A DNA stretch of 64,000 bases from Catenulispora sp. EB89 (GCF_041261445.1 NZ_JBGCCU010000011.1:124001-188000); one strand, 5' to 3'. Shown: positions 37,119 to 46,160, numbered from the stretch's first letter. Made by a program: numbers and translations. Notes: generated by a model from the sequence alone, not told the origin.

Positions 37119-37618
37119 TCAAGCACCAGCCGGAACGTCAGCAGGCCCTTGCCGGGGGCGTACTCCCAGTCGCGTTCGGGGGTGCGCTGGAAACCCAGGC
37201 GCGCGTAGAGGCGCTGCGCGGCGGTCATCTCCGGCTTGGTCGACAGCACCAGCGCCGACCGTCCGGCCTCGCGGGTGCGGCGCACGCAGTCCTGGACCAG
37301 GGCCTGTCCGACGCCCTGGCCGCGGGCGAAGCCGGCGGTGGCGAGCATCCGGATCTCCGCCTCGTCGCCGGCGGCGATGTCGGCGAACTCGCTGCCGGCG
37401 ACGGTGTACACCGCGGCGCCGAGGATGCGGCCGGAGGCGTCCACGGCTATCAGCTGCCAGGCGCCGGGTGCGGCGTGCCGGGCGGCGGCGTCGGCCAGCC
37501 GCGGCAGGTAGGTCGGCTCGGCCAGGGATTCGTCGCGGTAGACGGCGGCGGTCAGCTCCCCGGTGGCGGCCAACTCGGCCGGAAGGGCTTCGCGAATGGT
37601 GATCTGCGTGATCTGCAC
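37115..37618 (-). CDS. GNAT family N-acetyltransferase
   Basis: 167-aa single-domain acetyltransferase. Motif A is IRMLATAGFARGQGVGQALV (acetyl-CoA loop RGQGVG), followed by a LYARLGFQRTPE motif B. A Trp-containing strand GAWQLIAVDASGRILGAAVY precedes motif A. Length is normal for the family. Substrate unknown. Same direction as trpS, but the trpS promoter lies at its end, so it is probably a separate unit. Confidence 0.85.
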   Translation of the reverse strand: MQITQITIREALPAELAATGELTAAVYRDESLAEPTYLPRLADAAARHAAPGAWQLIAVDASGRILGAAVYTVAGSEFADIAAGDEAEIRMLATAGFARGQGVGQALVQDCVRRTREAGRSALVLSTKPEMTAAQRLYARLGFQRTPERDWEYAPGKGLLTFRLVLD

Positions 37619-37919
37619 AGCGTTTGATTCTGCCCGAGGCCCGCCGCCGGTGGCCCGGCACGTGCCCGGTGCGGATTCGGCGCGGACGGGGCGGCGGTGT
37701 GGCGCCGCCGGGGCGCGCCGATGGCGCGGTGCGGGCGTGAAGTGTGCGGTGGGAGTGTGACAGTACGGCCACGATCAGGTGATCCGGGAGTGTGTGCGCC
37801 GTCACAGCGCCCCCGGATGGTCCTATGATCGCGCTCGGTAGTCGTTCGGAAGCCGTGCAGGCGGCGGCGGTGCGGATCAGGCCAACCAGACGTCCTGGTC
37901 CGCGATGGAGGTGGTCGCG
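37619..37919. other. Intergenic region without recognised gene
   Basis: 301 bases between the divergent GNAT and GGDEF-EAL genes. It must carry both promoters. No convincing -35/-10 pair, repeat or structured RNA was found. Confidence 0.4.
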
Positions 37920-39551
37920 GTGTCCGGTCAGAATTCGTCCACGGCGCACGCCGAGACGGCCGCGTCCCGGTCGTCGGCGTCGGCGCCGTGGTCCGACGAG
38001 CTCACGGGGCTGCCGAACCGGGCGATGCTGGGCCGGTGGCTGGAGGCCCGCACCGGCCCGCGGGCGCGCCCGGGGCAGCGGATCGGTTTGTGCAGCCTGG
38101 ACCTGGACGGGTTCCGGCAGATCAACGCGCTGCTCGGGTTCGGCGCCGGGGACCGGTTCCTGGCGGCGGTGGCGGCCCGGCTGCGGGCGGTGCTGGAGCC
38201 CGGCGGGCATCTGCTGGCGCGCACCGGCGGGGACGAGTTCGCGGTGCTCGTGGACTACAAGGACTTCCAGGATCACCAGGACCCCGCGGATCTCCAGGAC
38301 TTCCAGGACCACGGCGACGGGCCGGTCCCCGGATCCGGTCCCGGGGCCTCGTCGGGCGTGCCGGGTGTGCCGGGTGCGGAGTCGTCCGTGCTGCCGCCCG
38401 GCGCCGAGGGCCCGGCGCGACGCGGCCCCTCGTCCTCGGGACCCTCGGGGCCGTCGGGACTCTCGGCGCGGCCGATGGTCGACCGGGTCGCCGAGCGGGT
38501 GCTGGCGGCGCTGCGGGACCCGCTGCGGGTCGAGGGCCGGGACCTGACGGTCACCGCGTCGATCGGCGCGGTCGAGGCGCTGGCCGCGGCCTCGGCGCCG
38601 GAGGACCTGCTGCGCGCGGCCGACCTGGCGCTGTACTGGGCCAAGGGCGAGGGCCGGGACCGCTGGACCCTGTTCGACGCCGAGCGCGCCGGGGCCGACG
38701 TGGCCCGGTACCGGCTGGCCGCGGACCTGCCGGCGGCCGTGGAGTCCGGGCAGTTCTACTGCGAGTACCAGCCGATCGTGTCCCTCGCCGACGGCGCCGT
38801 CACCGGCGTGGAGGCGCTGGTGCGCTGGCGGCACCCGCGGTTCGGGATCGTGCCGCCGGACCGGTTCATCTCGCTGGCCGAGGACTCCGGGCTGATCGTG
38901 GAGCTGGGCCGGCGGATCCTGGCCGAGGCCTGCCAGGCGGCGGCGACGTGGCCGGACACCCCGGGACAGCCGGCGCCGCCGGTGTCGGTGAACGTCGCGG
39001 TGCGGCAATGCCGCGACCCGCGGCTGATGGGACACGTGCTGTCCGCGCTGGCCGACTCCGGGCTCGCACCGCAGCGGCTGCGGCTGGAGATCACCGAGTC
39101 GGCGCTGCTGCCCGGCGACGACGCCGCGCAGGCGACGCTGCGGGCCCTGGCCGACCGGGGCGTGGCGATCGCGGTCGACGACTTCGGGACCGGCTACTCG
39201 AACCTGTCGCATCTGCGGCGGCTGCCGGTGCACATCCTGAAGATCGACGGGACGTTCGTCGCCGGGCTGACGTCGGCGAACGGCGTGGGCAACGGCGCCG
39301 GCGCGGCCGCGGGGGCGGCGGCCGGAGCCACCGGGCCCTGCGGCGCCGACGAACAGATCATCGCCACGGTCACCGCGCTCGGACACGCGCTCGGGCTGAC
39401 GGTGACCGCCGAAGGCGTGGAGACCGCCGGGCAGCTGGAGGCGGTGCGGCGGCTCGGCGTCGACACCGGACAGGGCTGGCTGTTCTCCCGGGCGCTGCCC
39501 GCCGCCGGGATCAGGGACCTGTTGGCCCGCGGCGCACCGCTGGCGGCCTGA
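37920..39551 (+). CDS. Bifunctional GGDEF-EAL cyclic-di-GMP enzyme
   Basis: 543-aa cytoplasmic protein without membrane helices or sensor domain. GGDEF domain: entry DELTGLPNRAMLGRWL and intact RTGGDEFAVL (about residues 101-110). No RxxD inhibitory site is seen before it. A Gly/Pro/Asp-rich insert of about 72 residues (112-183) separates this motif from the rest of the domain (LTVTASIGAVEAL). EAL domain: GVEALVRWRHPRFGIVPPDR, LRLEITES, DDFGTGYSNL, ILKIDGTFV, all catalytic positions present, plus an Ala/Gly-rich insert before the last helices. Such proteins make or break c-di-GMP, which governs actinomycete development. GTG 37920 was preferred to ATG 37905 because GGAGGTGG lies in front of it. 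Confidence 0.88.
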   Translation: MSGQNSSTAHAETAASRSSASAPWSDELTGLPNRAMLGRWLEARTGPRARPGQRIGLCSLDLDGFRQINALLGFGAGDRFLAAVAARLRAVLEPGGHLLARTGGDEFAVLVDYKDFQDHQDPADLQDFQDHGDGPVPGSGPGASSGVPGVPGAESSVLPPGAEGPARRGPSSSGPSGPSGLSARPMVDRVAERVLAALRDPLRVEGRDLTVTASIGAVEALAAASAPEDLLRAADLALYWAKGEGRDRWTLFDAERAGADVARYRLAADLPAAVESGQFYCEYQPIVSLADGAVTGVEALVRWRHPRFGIVPPDRFISLAEDSGLIVELGRRILAEACQAAATWPDTPGQPAPPVSVNVAVRQCRDPRLMGHVLSALADSGLAPQRLRLEITESALLPGDDAAQATLRALADRGVAIAVDDFGTGYSNLSHLRRLPVHILKIDGTFVAGLTSANGVGNGAGAAAGAAAGATGPCGADEQIIATVTALGHALGLTVTAEGVETAGQLEAVRRLGVDTGQGWLFSRALPAAGIRDLLARGAPLAA

Positions 39552-39668
39552 GGAGCGGACTTCGGGCTGGCACGCGGCGGAACTGGAGAGGACTTCCTTG
39601 CACCCCGAAGGCTGATCCTTCCGGTACCCACTGGCACCAGGGGCCCTCGGCGCGGTCTGATGTGTGTG

Positions 39669-39685
39669 CCGGCTCACCGAGCCGG
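39669..39685 (+). terminator. Small hairpin downstream of GGDEF-EAL gene
   Basis: CCGGCTC-ACC-GAGCCGG, 117 bases after the stop. No T-run. Confidence 0.35.
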
Positions 39686-39722
39686 ACCGTGTTGGACAAG
39701 CTCCCCCAGCGACACCGACACT

Positions 39723-39772
39723 CGGGCGGGCCGCGACCTTCGGACCAGGGTCACGGCCCGTCCGGCTTTTCT
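39723..39772. terminator. Terminator between GGDEF-EAL and DUF6186 genes
   Basis: Imperfect long stem GGGCGGGCCGCGACC / GGTCACGGCCCGTCC followed by GGCTTTTCTCC. Serves the plus-strand gene and may also stop the minus-strand operon that ends at 39782. Confidence 0.6.
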
Positions 39773-39781
39773 CCTCCGGGT

Positions 39782-39985
39782 TCAGGAGCGGGACAGGAAG
39801 TGGAACCCCAGCCACCACCACACCAGCAGCATCCCCACCCGGCCCCACCGCTCGTGCATCACGTGCTGCACCAGCTGCCCGAACGTCGGCACCCGGCTGC
39901 CGGGGCGGCGCGCGACGATCTCCACGGCCAGGGCGGCCAGGCCGATCAGGGCGTATCCGATGGCGGTGATCACGCGCGGGCTCAT
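39782..39985 (-). CDS. DUF6186-like small membrane protein
   Basis: 67 aa with two hydrophobic helices (VITAIGYALIGLAALAVEIV and VGMLLVWWWLGFHFL) around a basic loop RRPGSRVPTFGQLVQHVM. The pattern matches short actinobacterial proteins named DUF6186. The ATG overlaps the TGA of the upstream membrane-protein gene (ATGA), so the two are coupled. Function unknown. Confidence 0.75.
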   Translation of the reverse strand: MSPRVITAIGYALIGLAALAVEIVARRPGSRVPTFGQLVQHVMHERWGRVGMLLVWWWLGFHFLSRS

Positions 39986-40455
39986 CGGCGCACCATCCAC
40001 ACCCCGGTCAGCAGCCACACGACGTACCCGGCGGCGCGCGCCGGCGGCGGGTCGATCAGCGGCCGCATGAGGATCGACAGGGTCGGGTGGGCGTGGGTGG
40101 AGCCGCGGGCGGCGGCGTACAGCTCCCAGACCCCGAAGGCGACGCCGACCGCGGCCCAGGCCATGGTGGTGCGGCGGGTGAGGGGCGCGGGGGGCGGGAA
40201 GTGCGCGGTGGTGGGGCGCAGCGCGTACCAGACCATGGCGGCGCCGGGGAGCAGGGTGGCGATCTCGGCGGGGACGGTGAGGCGGGCGAAGCTGCCGGCG
40301 ATGAGGGAGTAGCCCAGGCCGACCGCGCCCCATGTGATCATCGTAGAAGTGGGGTGGGTGGCCTTCAGCGGGATCGGTGCCGTCCGGGCCCCTGCGGCAG
40401 CCGGTTCGGCGGCGGCCTCGGCCCGACGGCCCATGGGCACGGATTCCTGCGTCAT
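39982..40455 (-). CDS. Membrane protein, 157 aa, unknown
   Basis: Ala-rich cytoplasmic N-terminus of about 40 residues, then four hydrophobic helices (ITWGAVGLGYSLIAGSFARL, IATLLPGAAMVWYAL, MAWAAVGVAFGVWELYAA, AGYVVWLLTGVWMV). ATG 40455 follows a GAGGAAGCGGGAG stretch. Forms a two-gene operon with the DUF6186-like gene (four-base overlap), suggesting that the two act in one membrane complex (inference). Confidence 0.7.
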   Translation of the reverse strand: MTQESVPMGRRAEAAAEPAAAGARTAPIPLKATHPTSTMITWGAVGLGYSLIAGSFARLTVPAEIATLLPGAAMVWYALRPTTAHFPPPAPLTRRTTMAWAAVGVAFGVWELYAAARGSTHAHPTLSILMRPLIDPPPARAAGYVVWLLTGVWMVRR

Positions 40456-40683
40456 CGCGGCTCCCGCTTCCTCTTTCACCCCGCTGGTCCGGCGCGTGTT
40501 CACCGGGCGTTCGCGGACGTTCTTGTGCAGCGCCGATACCCGCTCTGGCGTGCGGCTACACACCGTTCGGACGGTGGTGGCGGAGCGTGATCGACAGTGG
40601 TTGCACCTTGATCGCCGTGTCGGATACAGATCCATCATGCCCCCGCGTTAGACCGGGGTGGCGCAGGCTGCTGTGATGAAGGG

Positions 40684-41448
40684 GTGTGTACAGCGATCGT
40701 GAGTGTCGACCCCGCCTCGGAGTACCCGGTGCTGCTGGCCGGTGTGCGTGACGAGTTCCACGACCGGCCGTGGATCCCGCCGGGCCGGCACTGGCCGGAG
40801 CATCCGGAGCTGATCGGCGGCCAGGACCTGCTGGCGTCCGGGACGTGGCTGGCGGTGGACCCGGCCGTGCCGCGGGCGGCGTGCGTGCTGAACGGCCGCG
40901 GGCCGCTGGCGCCGGAGTCGGGCCGGCTCTCGCGCGGCGAGCTGCCGCTGCGCTTCGCCGCGACCGGGACCGTGGACGCACTGGAGTTCGCACGCTACGA
41001 CCCGTTCCACCTGATCTGCGCGACGCTGGAGGCGGTGTTCCTGCTGAGCTGGAACGGCGAGGAGCACCAGCGGCAGGAGCTGGGTGCGGGGCTGCACGTG
41101 GTGGTGAACAGCGGGCTGGAGGGTTCGGACCCGACGGAGGGCCCGGGTACCGAGGCGATGCAGGCGCGGCTGGACTTCTTCCGGCCCCGGCTGCTGGCCG
41201 CGCCGCGTCCGGAGCCGGCGCCCAAGGTCCCGACCGAGCAGGCGTGGGGGCCGTGGCTGCCGCTGGTGGACGGCGACGGGCTCGATCCGGCCGACGACCG
41301 GGCGCTGCTGGTGCGGCGGGAGTTCGGGGAGCGGACGTGGGGCACGACGTCGGTGACGCTGGTCGGGTTGCGGGCCGGCGGGGTCCGGTACGACTTCAGC
41401 GGGCAGCCGGGGGACGCTGCGGCTTGGGTGGGGGTCGTCGAGGACTGA
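40684..41448 (+). CDS. NRDE/TANGO2-family protein
   Basis: 254 aa. Begins (M)CTAIVSVDP with Cys2, as in NRDE-motif proteins with an Ntn-hydrolase-like fold, then VLLAGVRDEFHDRPW, the NRDE-equivalent segment (here VRDE). GTWLAVDP and HVVVNSGLEG are conserved family strands. Role in bacteria unsettled; eukaryotic TANGO2 is linked to lipid or heme handling. GTG start has GAAGG just upstream. Single gene between divergent and parallel neighbours. Confidence 0.82.
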   Translation: MCTAIVSVDPASEYPVLLAGVRDEFHDRPWIPPGRHWPEHPELIGGQDLLASGTWLAVDPAVPRAACVLNGRGPLAPESGRLSRGELPLRFAATGTVDALEFARYDPFHLICATLEAVFLLSWNGEEHQRQELGAGLHVVVNSGLEGSDPTEGPGTEAMQARLDFFRPRLLAAPRPEPAPKVPTEQAWGPWLPLVDGDGLDPADDRALLVRREFGERTWGTTSVTLVGLRAGGVRYDFSGQPGDAAAWVGVVED

Positions 41449-41560
41449 GGCGGCGCGCGCCTGGCCGAGCCCGGTACGGCAACGTTTGCCGAAGGCTGTG
41501 AGCGGCGCGATAGCCGTGTCATATCGACGCGCGGTTCCGGGCGTGCCACGCTGATCGTTC

Positions 41561-42760
41561 ATGACCGCCGCGCACCCTGACGCCGACCTGCCTGCCGACC
41601 TGCCTGCCGATCTTTCCGCCGACGACCCGTCCCGGACCGGGCCGCTGGCCGGGCTGCTGGTCGTCGACCTGACGCGGGTGCTGGCCGGACCGTTCGCCAC
41701 GATGATCATGGCCGATCTCGGGGCCCGGGTGATCAAGGTGGAGCATCCGGCGACCGGGGACGACTCGCGGCGCTACGGGCCCTTCGCCGCCGACGGCCGC
41801 TCGATGTACTTCGCGCGTGTCAACCGCGGCAAGCAGTCGGTGGCCGTGGACCTGAAGAAGCATCCGGAGCAGGTGGCGGCGCTGGCCGAGCGGGCCGACG
41901 TGCTGGTGGAGAACTTCCGGCCCGGGGTGATGGACCGGCTCGGCCTGGGCGCCGCGGCGCTGCGGGAGCGCAATCCGCGGCTGGTGTACGCCTCGGTGTC
42001 CGGGTACGGCGCGACCGGGCCGCGCTCCGGGGAGCCCGCGTACGACGCCGTCATCCAGGCCCGCAGCGGCCTGATGTCGGTGACCGGGGAGCCGGACGGG
42101 CCGCCGGTGAAGTCCGGGGCGTCGGTGTCGGACCTGTCGGCCGGCGTCTACACGTTCGGGGCGGTGATGGCGGCGCTGGTGGGCCGCGGCATCCACGGCC
42201 GGGGCACGCACGTGGACATCGCCATGTTCGACGCGACGGTGTCGTTCCTGGAGGGCAACGCTCTGGCCTGGCTCGCCGACCGGACCGTGCCGCACCGCAT
42301 CGGCTCGCACCATCCGAACATCGCGCCGTTCGGGGCGTTCGCCGCCGCCGACGGGCAGATCGTGGTGTGCGTCGGCAACGACGCGCTGTTCGTCGCGTTC
42401 GCCGCCGCGCTCGGCGCGCCGGAGCTGGCCCGGAATCCGCAGTTCGCGCAGAACGCGCAGCGTTCGGCGAACCGGCTGGTGCTGACCGCGGTCATCGAGG
42501 AACTGCTGGCCGCCGACACCTGCGCGAACTGGCTGGCGCGGCTGGAGGCGGCGAAGGTGCCGTGCGCGCCGGTGAACGACATCGGGCAGGCGATGACGGA
42601 CGCGCAGACCGAGGCACGGCGGATGCGGATCACCGCCGGCGGGCTGGAGCTGCCGGGGCAGGTGGTGAAGATGGCCGGGTATCCGGATCCGGTGGTGCGG
42701 CCGGCGGCGCCGGAGCTGGACGAGCACGGGGACGCGATCCGGGCCGAGTTCGGGTTCTGA
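41561..42760 (+). CDS. CaiB/BaiF family III CoA-transferase
   Basis: 399 aa, normal family length. Transfers CoA between carboxylic acids. Family signature: LVVDLTRVLAGPFATMIMAD at the start, GARVIKVEHPATGDDSR, VNRGKQSVAVDL, then the catalytic Asp in PAYDAVIQARSGLM. HHPNIAPFGAFAAADGQ and CAPVNDIGQAMTDAQ follow near the C-terminus. The first 25 residues are a repeated Asp/Pro/Ala tail (DLPADLPADLSADD). The acyl substrate is unknown; no linked acyl-CoA genes adjoin it. Confidence 0.9.
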   Translation: MTAAHPDADLPADLPADLSADDPSRTGPLAGLLVVDLTRVLAGPFATMIMADLGARVIKVEHPATGDDSRRYGPFAADGRSMYFARVNRGKQSVAVDLKKHPEQVAALAERADVLVENFRPGVMDRLGLGAAALRERNPRLVYASVSGYGATGPRSGEPAYDAVIQARSGLMSVTGEPDGPPVKSGASVSDLSAGVYTFGAVMAALVGRGIHGRGTHVDIAMFDATVSFLEGNALAWLADRTVPHRIGSHHPNIAPFGAFAAADGQIVVCVGNDALFVAFAAALGAPELARNPQFAQNAQRSANRLVLTAVIEELLAADTCANWLARLEAAKVPCAPVNDIGQAMTDAQTEARRMRITAGGLELPGQVVKMAGYPDPVVRPAAPELDEHGDAIRAEFGF

Positions 42761-42857
42761 GGCGGGCTCGGGCCGGGGTTTGCTTCGAGACTTGCTTCGA
42801 GGTCTGCGGCCGGAAAACGCGTTGCGGCCGGGTTCGGGTCCCGGCACGATCTCGCGC

Positions 42858-43484
42858 GTGACTTCCGAGCAGAATCCTGAGCAGACACTGGACGCGCTGA
42901 GAGCCCCGGAAGCGCTGGGAGCGGTGGGAGCGCTGGACGCGCCGCGGACGACGCCGTGTCTGATCGTGAACGGCATGCCCGGCGCCGGCAAGTCCACGGT
43001 GACCAGGCTCGCCGGCGCGATGCTGCCGCGCGCGGCCCGCCTCGACGGCGACGTGGTGACCCGGCTGGTGGTCAGCGGCCGGGTGTGGGCGCTGGGCGAG
43101 CCGAAGGACGAGGCGGCGCGGCAGGTCGACCTGACCAACCGCAACCTGTGCGCGCTGGCCGCGAACTTCGCCGACGCCGGGTTCCTGCCGCTGATCGACT
43201 CGATCGTCCCCGACCGGCGGCAGCTGGACTTCTACCTGGAGCTGCTGGCGCCGCGGCCGGTGCTGTTCGTGGTGCTCGCGCCGGGGATCGCGGCGTGCAA
43301 GCACCGCAACGAGATCCGGGACCCGCAGGAGCAGTTCTTCTTCGACGGCTACGAGCACCTGGAGGCGACGATGCGGCGGGAGATGGGCGACGTCGGCTGG
43401 TGGTTCGACACCTCGGCGCTGAGCCCGCAGGAGACGGCGCGGCGGGTGCTGGCCGAGGCCGGCGAGCGCGCGCTGGTGACGTGA
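42858..43484 (+). CDS. P-loop kinase/phosphotransferase-like protein
   Basis: 208 aa. Walker A NGMPGAGKST at about residue 45 after a low-complexity N-terminus. LDGDVVTRLVVSGRVW and LPLIDSIVPDRRQ follow, then a lid-like basic segment CKHRNEIRDPQEQFFFDGYE. This resembles the chloramphenicol-phosphotransferase/gluconate-kinase group of small-molecule kinases. GTG 42858 has a weak ribosome site; a longer frame to 42780 is possible. Substrate unknown. It lies 97 bases after the CoA-transferase gene. Confidence 0.75.
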   Translation: MTSEQNPEQTLDALRAPEALGAVGALDAPRTTPCLIVNGMPGAGKSTVTRLAGAMLPRAARLDGDVVTRLVVSGRVWALGEPKDEAARQVDLTNRNLCALAANFADAGFLPLIDSIVPDRRQLDFYLELLAPRPVLFVVLAPGIAACKHRNEIRDPQEQFFFDGYEHLEATMRREMGDVGWWFDTSALSPQETARRVLAEAGERALVT

Positions 43485-43650
43485 GCGGCCGGTAGGCGCG
43501 GGCTGCGGCTACGGCGGCGGCGGCGGCGACCTGGACGGCTTCCCGGCGCGGCCGGCTGATGCCACGCGAGTGCCACAGCCGTCGCACGGTTCTGCCACGC
43601 GCCTGCGGCATCGTCACGCGGGACAGCGTCCTCCCGAAGGGAACAGAACG

Positions 43651-44067
43651 ATGGCATTTCGCTCCCTCACCCAGCCGCTCCGCCGCCGCGTCACCGCGGC
43701 CGTCGTCGGCGTCCTGGCCGTCGGCGGCGCCGCGATGGTCACCGCCGTGCCGGCGCACGCCGAGGACATCGGCGGCTTCTGCACGTACACGAACAGCCAG
43801 CCGCAGCTGTACGTCGGCAGCCAGGGCGACGCGGTGCGGCAGGCGCAGTGCGAGCTCAACTTCGCGTACGCCTACGGCCACTCCACCAACTACGGCAACG
43901 GGTCGTACAACGGCCTGACCGTGGACGGCGATTTCGGCCAGAACACCGAGGCCGCGGTGAAGAACTTCCAGATCCACTGCATGGGTGCCACCAACCCCAA
44001 CGGCATCATCGGCCCGAACACCTGGAACGCGCTCAACAACCAGGTGCTCACCGGCTCGTTCTGCTGA
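43651..44067 (+). CDS. Secreted peptidoglycan-binding-domain protein
   Basis: 138 aa. Signal peptide at residues 1-38 (MAFRSLTQPLRRRVTAAVVG, cleavage AHA-ED). A single PG_binding_1-type domain follows: LYVGSQGDAVRQAQCELN, LTVDGDFGQNTEAAVKNFQ and GIIGPNTWNAL. Four cysteines could form two disulfides. No catalytic domain, so it probably binds cell wall only. ATG follows GAAGGGAA at a normal distance. Confidence 0.88.
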   Translation: MAFRSLTQPLRRRVTAAVVGVLAVGGAAMVTAVPAHAEDIGGFCTYTNSQPQLYVGSQGDAVRQAQCELNFAYAYGHSTNYGNGSYNGLTVDGDFGQNTEAAVKNFQIHCMGATNPNGIIGPNTWNALNNQVLTGSFC

Positions 44068-44076
44068 ACCCGATCT

Positions 44077-44118
44077 GCCGGTGGCGCCCCCGACTGGCGT
44101 TCAGGGGGCGCCACCGGC
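44077..44118. terminator. Terminator between peptidoglycan-binding gene and phosphatase remnant
   Basis: 15-bp arms GCCGGTGGCGCCCCC / GGGGGCGCCACCGGC with a 12-base loop, between convergent reading directions. Confidence 0.7.
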
Positions 44119-44138
44119 CGCCGACCGCTCGGTGTCGC

Positions 44139-44422
44139 CTAGGGGTTGAGGTGGCGCATGTCACCCAGGCCGACGATCCGGCGGTTGTGGTAAAAGTCGT
44201 CCTCGCGCAGGGTGGTGATGCTGCCCGACGGGGTGAGGAAGCCGACCGAGCCCAGCGCCTCTCCACGGCCGCGCCGGCCGGGATCTGGTTCCGCAGCGTT
44301 CGGGCGATCCGGACGGCTGCTGCCTGGCCGGCCGGGGTCAGCTGTGAGTCGTGCCAGCCGCCGACGACCTTCTCGATGTGGTGGGTGGCTTCCGGGTGGG
44401 CGATGACGTAGACGGCGCGCAC
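44139..44422 (-). pseudogene. Histidine phosphatase family gene, internally deleted
   Basis: The N-terminus is a normal phosphoglycerate-mutase/histidine-phosphatase start (VRAVYVIAHPEATHHIEKVV, then WHDSQLTPAGQAAAVRIA; the usual RHG is AHP). After about 55 residues (PAGAAVE) the sequence jumps to what looks like the family's C-terminal end in another frame (LTPSGSITTLREDDFYHNRR, then LGDMRHLNP) with TAG at 44139-44141. Roughly 100 central residues with the second catalytic His are missing. In the original frame a junk tail runs to 44048. Confidence 0.7.
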
Positions 44423-44450
44423 TGGTGCTCTTCTCTCGACCCTCAGGTGC

Positions 44451-46001
44451 TCAGGTGCCCGCGGGGCCCGGCGGCTGGATCGTCGGCGTCGTTGGGGAGT
44501 CCAGCCAGGCGTTGATGTACGCCGAGAAGTCCCGGCCGGTCTGGGCGTTGACGAACGCCACGAACGCGGCGCGGTCCTGGTTCGTGCCGGCGTGCTGGTG
44601 CGCCCAAGCGTTCAGGAGCTGGTAGAACGCCGGGTCGCCGACGGCGTGGCGGATGCCGTTCAGCATCAGGGCCGGGCTGTAGTAGACGTTCGGTGAGGCG
44701 AAGTGCGTCGGCAGGGGGTGTCCGGGCGGCCCGTCGCGGCCGCGCAGGGACTGGTCCACCGGTGCCGCTGTGGCCTGTAGGACTGCGTCGACCGTGGTCT
44801 GCGGGCCGCCGGGCTTGGGGTGCGCGGCCTGCCACAGGAATTGCGCGTACATGGCGAAGCCCTCGTTCAGCCACAGCCCCGACCAGGTCGTCGGGGTCAC
44901 GGCGTCGCCGAACCACTGGTGCGCGAACTCGTGGAGCAGGTCCGCCGGCGCCCCGCCCGGACCGAAGGTGATCATGGTCTGGGTTTCCATGCCGACATTG
45001 TCCGGGGGGAACAGCACCCCGGCGGTCGGGAACGGGTAGGGCCCGAACCGCTGCTCCAGAAACGAGATCATCGCCGGTATCTGCGCGGTCAGCTTGTGTA
45101 CCGCGTCGGCGTCGGCCGGCAGGTACCAGAACGTCATGGGGATGCCGTGCGGGCCGGTCGCGGTGTCTTCCCGGTACCGGTCGACGGAGAACGCCACCAG
45201 ATACGTCGCCACCGGGTTCGGCTGGTGCCAGCGGTAGACGCCGTGGCCGCCGGATTCGGTACGGCCGCCGAACGCGCCGCCGCTGACCCCGGCCCAGCCG
45301 TCCGGGACGGTGATCGTCACGTCGTACAGCGCCTTGTCCGACGGCTGGTCGTTGCACGGGTACCAGGTGAACGCCCCATAGGGCTCCTGCTGCGCCCACA
45401 CCCCGCCGTCGGGGCCGACCTGCGCGCCGAGCCCGGATATGTCAGGGCGCGTCACCGGCGCCGGCACCAGATGCGGGGTGCCGTGGTAGGTGACGACCAC
45501 GGTCACGGTGCTGTCGGCGGCGAGCTGCCGGCCGGCCGGGACGGTGAGATGGTCGCCGTCGTGCGTGTTGGCGACCGGCGCGCCGTCCACGCTCACATGG
45601 TCGGCGCTCATGTCGGCGGCCAAGTCGAGGATGAAGCGGTTAGTGGGCTGGGCGGCCCGCACTGTCAGCGTCGCGGTGCCGGTCAGCACGGTCGCGGTCG
45701 GGTCCCATTTCAGGTCCAGGCCGTAGTGCAGGACGTCGGTCGCGGGGTCGCCGTACTGCGGGTACATGTCGTCGGCCACCGGATGGGAACGGCCTGCTGA
45801 CCACTGGCTGCCGGCAGCGGAGGCGCTCGCCGACCCCGACCCCGACGCCGACGTGGCCGGTGGCGTGGAGGTCGCGGCACGGGTTGTGCCGCTGGGCCCG
45901 GCGGTGGTGTGCGGGCTGGAACCGGTGCACCCCGCAGCAGACATCGCCAGCGCCGCGGACGCCGCCACCGCAGCTAGAAACGCACGTTTCCCCCGCACCA
46001 T
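44451..46001 (-). CDS. M1-family metallopeptidase lipoprotein
   Basis: 516-aa zinc aminopeptidase anchored outside the membrane. Lipoprotein signal: MVRGKRAFLAAVAASAALAM with lipobox SAAGC at about residue 25, then a Ser/Thr/Ala-rich linker. An N-terminal beta domain (YGLDLKWDPTATVLTGTATL) precedes the thermolysin-like domain: substrate motif VGMETQTM (replaces GAMEN), zinc site LLHEFAHQWFGD and NEGFAMY (third ligand). The C-terminal helical domain is short, as in actinobacterial secreted M1 enzymes. ATG 46001 chosen at the lipoprotein signal. Follows the NodB-type gene in the same direction. Confidence 0.9.
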   Translation of the reverse strand: MVRGKRAFLAAVAASAALAMSAAGCTGSSPHTTAGPSGTTRAATSTPPATSASGSGSASASAAGSQWSAGRSHPVADDMYPQYGDPATDVLHYGLDLKWDPTATVLTGTATLTVRAAQPTNRFILDLAADMSADHVSVDGAPVANTHDGDHLTVPAGRQLAADSTVTVVVTYHGTPHLVPAPVTRPDISGLGAQVGPDGGVWAQQEPYGAFTWYPCNDQPSDKALYDVTITVPDGWAGVSGGAFGGRTESGGHGVYRWHQPNPVATYLVAFSVDRYREDTATGPHGIPMTFWYLPADADAVHKLTAQIPAMISFLEQRFGPYPFPTAGVLFPPDNVGMETQTMITFGPGGAPADLLHEFAHQWFGDAVTPTTWSGLWLNEGFAMYAQFLWQAAHPKPGGPQTTVDAVLQATAAPVDQSLRGRDGPPGHPLPTHFASPNVYYSPALMLNGIRHAVGDPAFYQLLNAWAHQHAGTNQDRAAFVAFVNAQTGRDFSAYINAWLDSPTTPTIQPPGPAGT

Positions 46002-46160
46002 CCCCACCCCGGAACCCTCCCCGTCAACCAAGTACCGGCCCTACGATCTCAACCACCGCCCGGATCCGCCAGCCCGCCGCGGAACGCTGGCGCCGGAGAA
46101 GGTGCTGCCGTCGGTGCCGGGCGACGCGACGCCTAACCCAAGTTGGCCGGCCGGCGCGGC

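Noticed and set aside
43555-43610. Repeated TGCCACGCG upstream of the peptidoglycan-binding gene as regulatory iterons
   Set aside because: Two copies only, within a composition where such 9-mers are not rare.
44451-46001. M1 peptidase thought inactive because GAMEN reads GMETQ
   Set aside because: This variant is usual in actinobacterial M1 enzymes, and the zinc ligands and Glu are intact.
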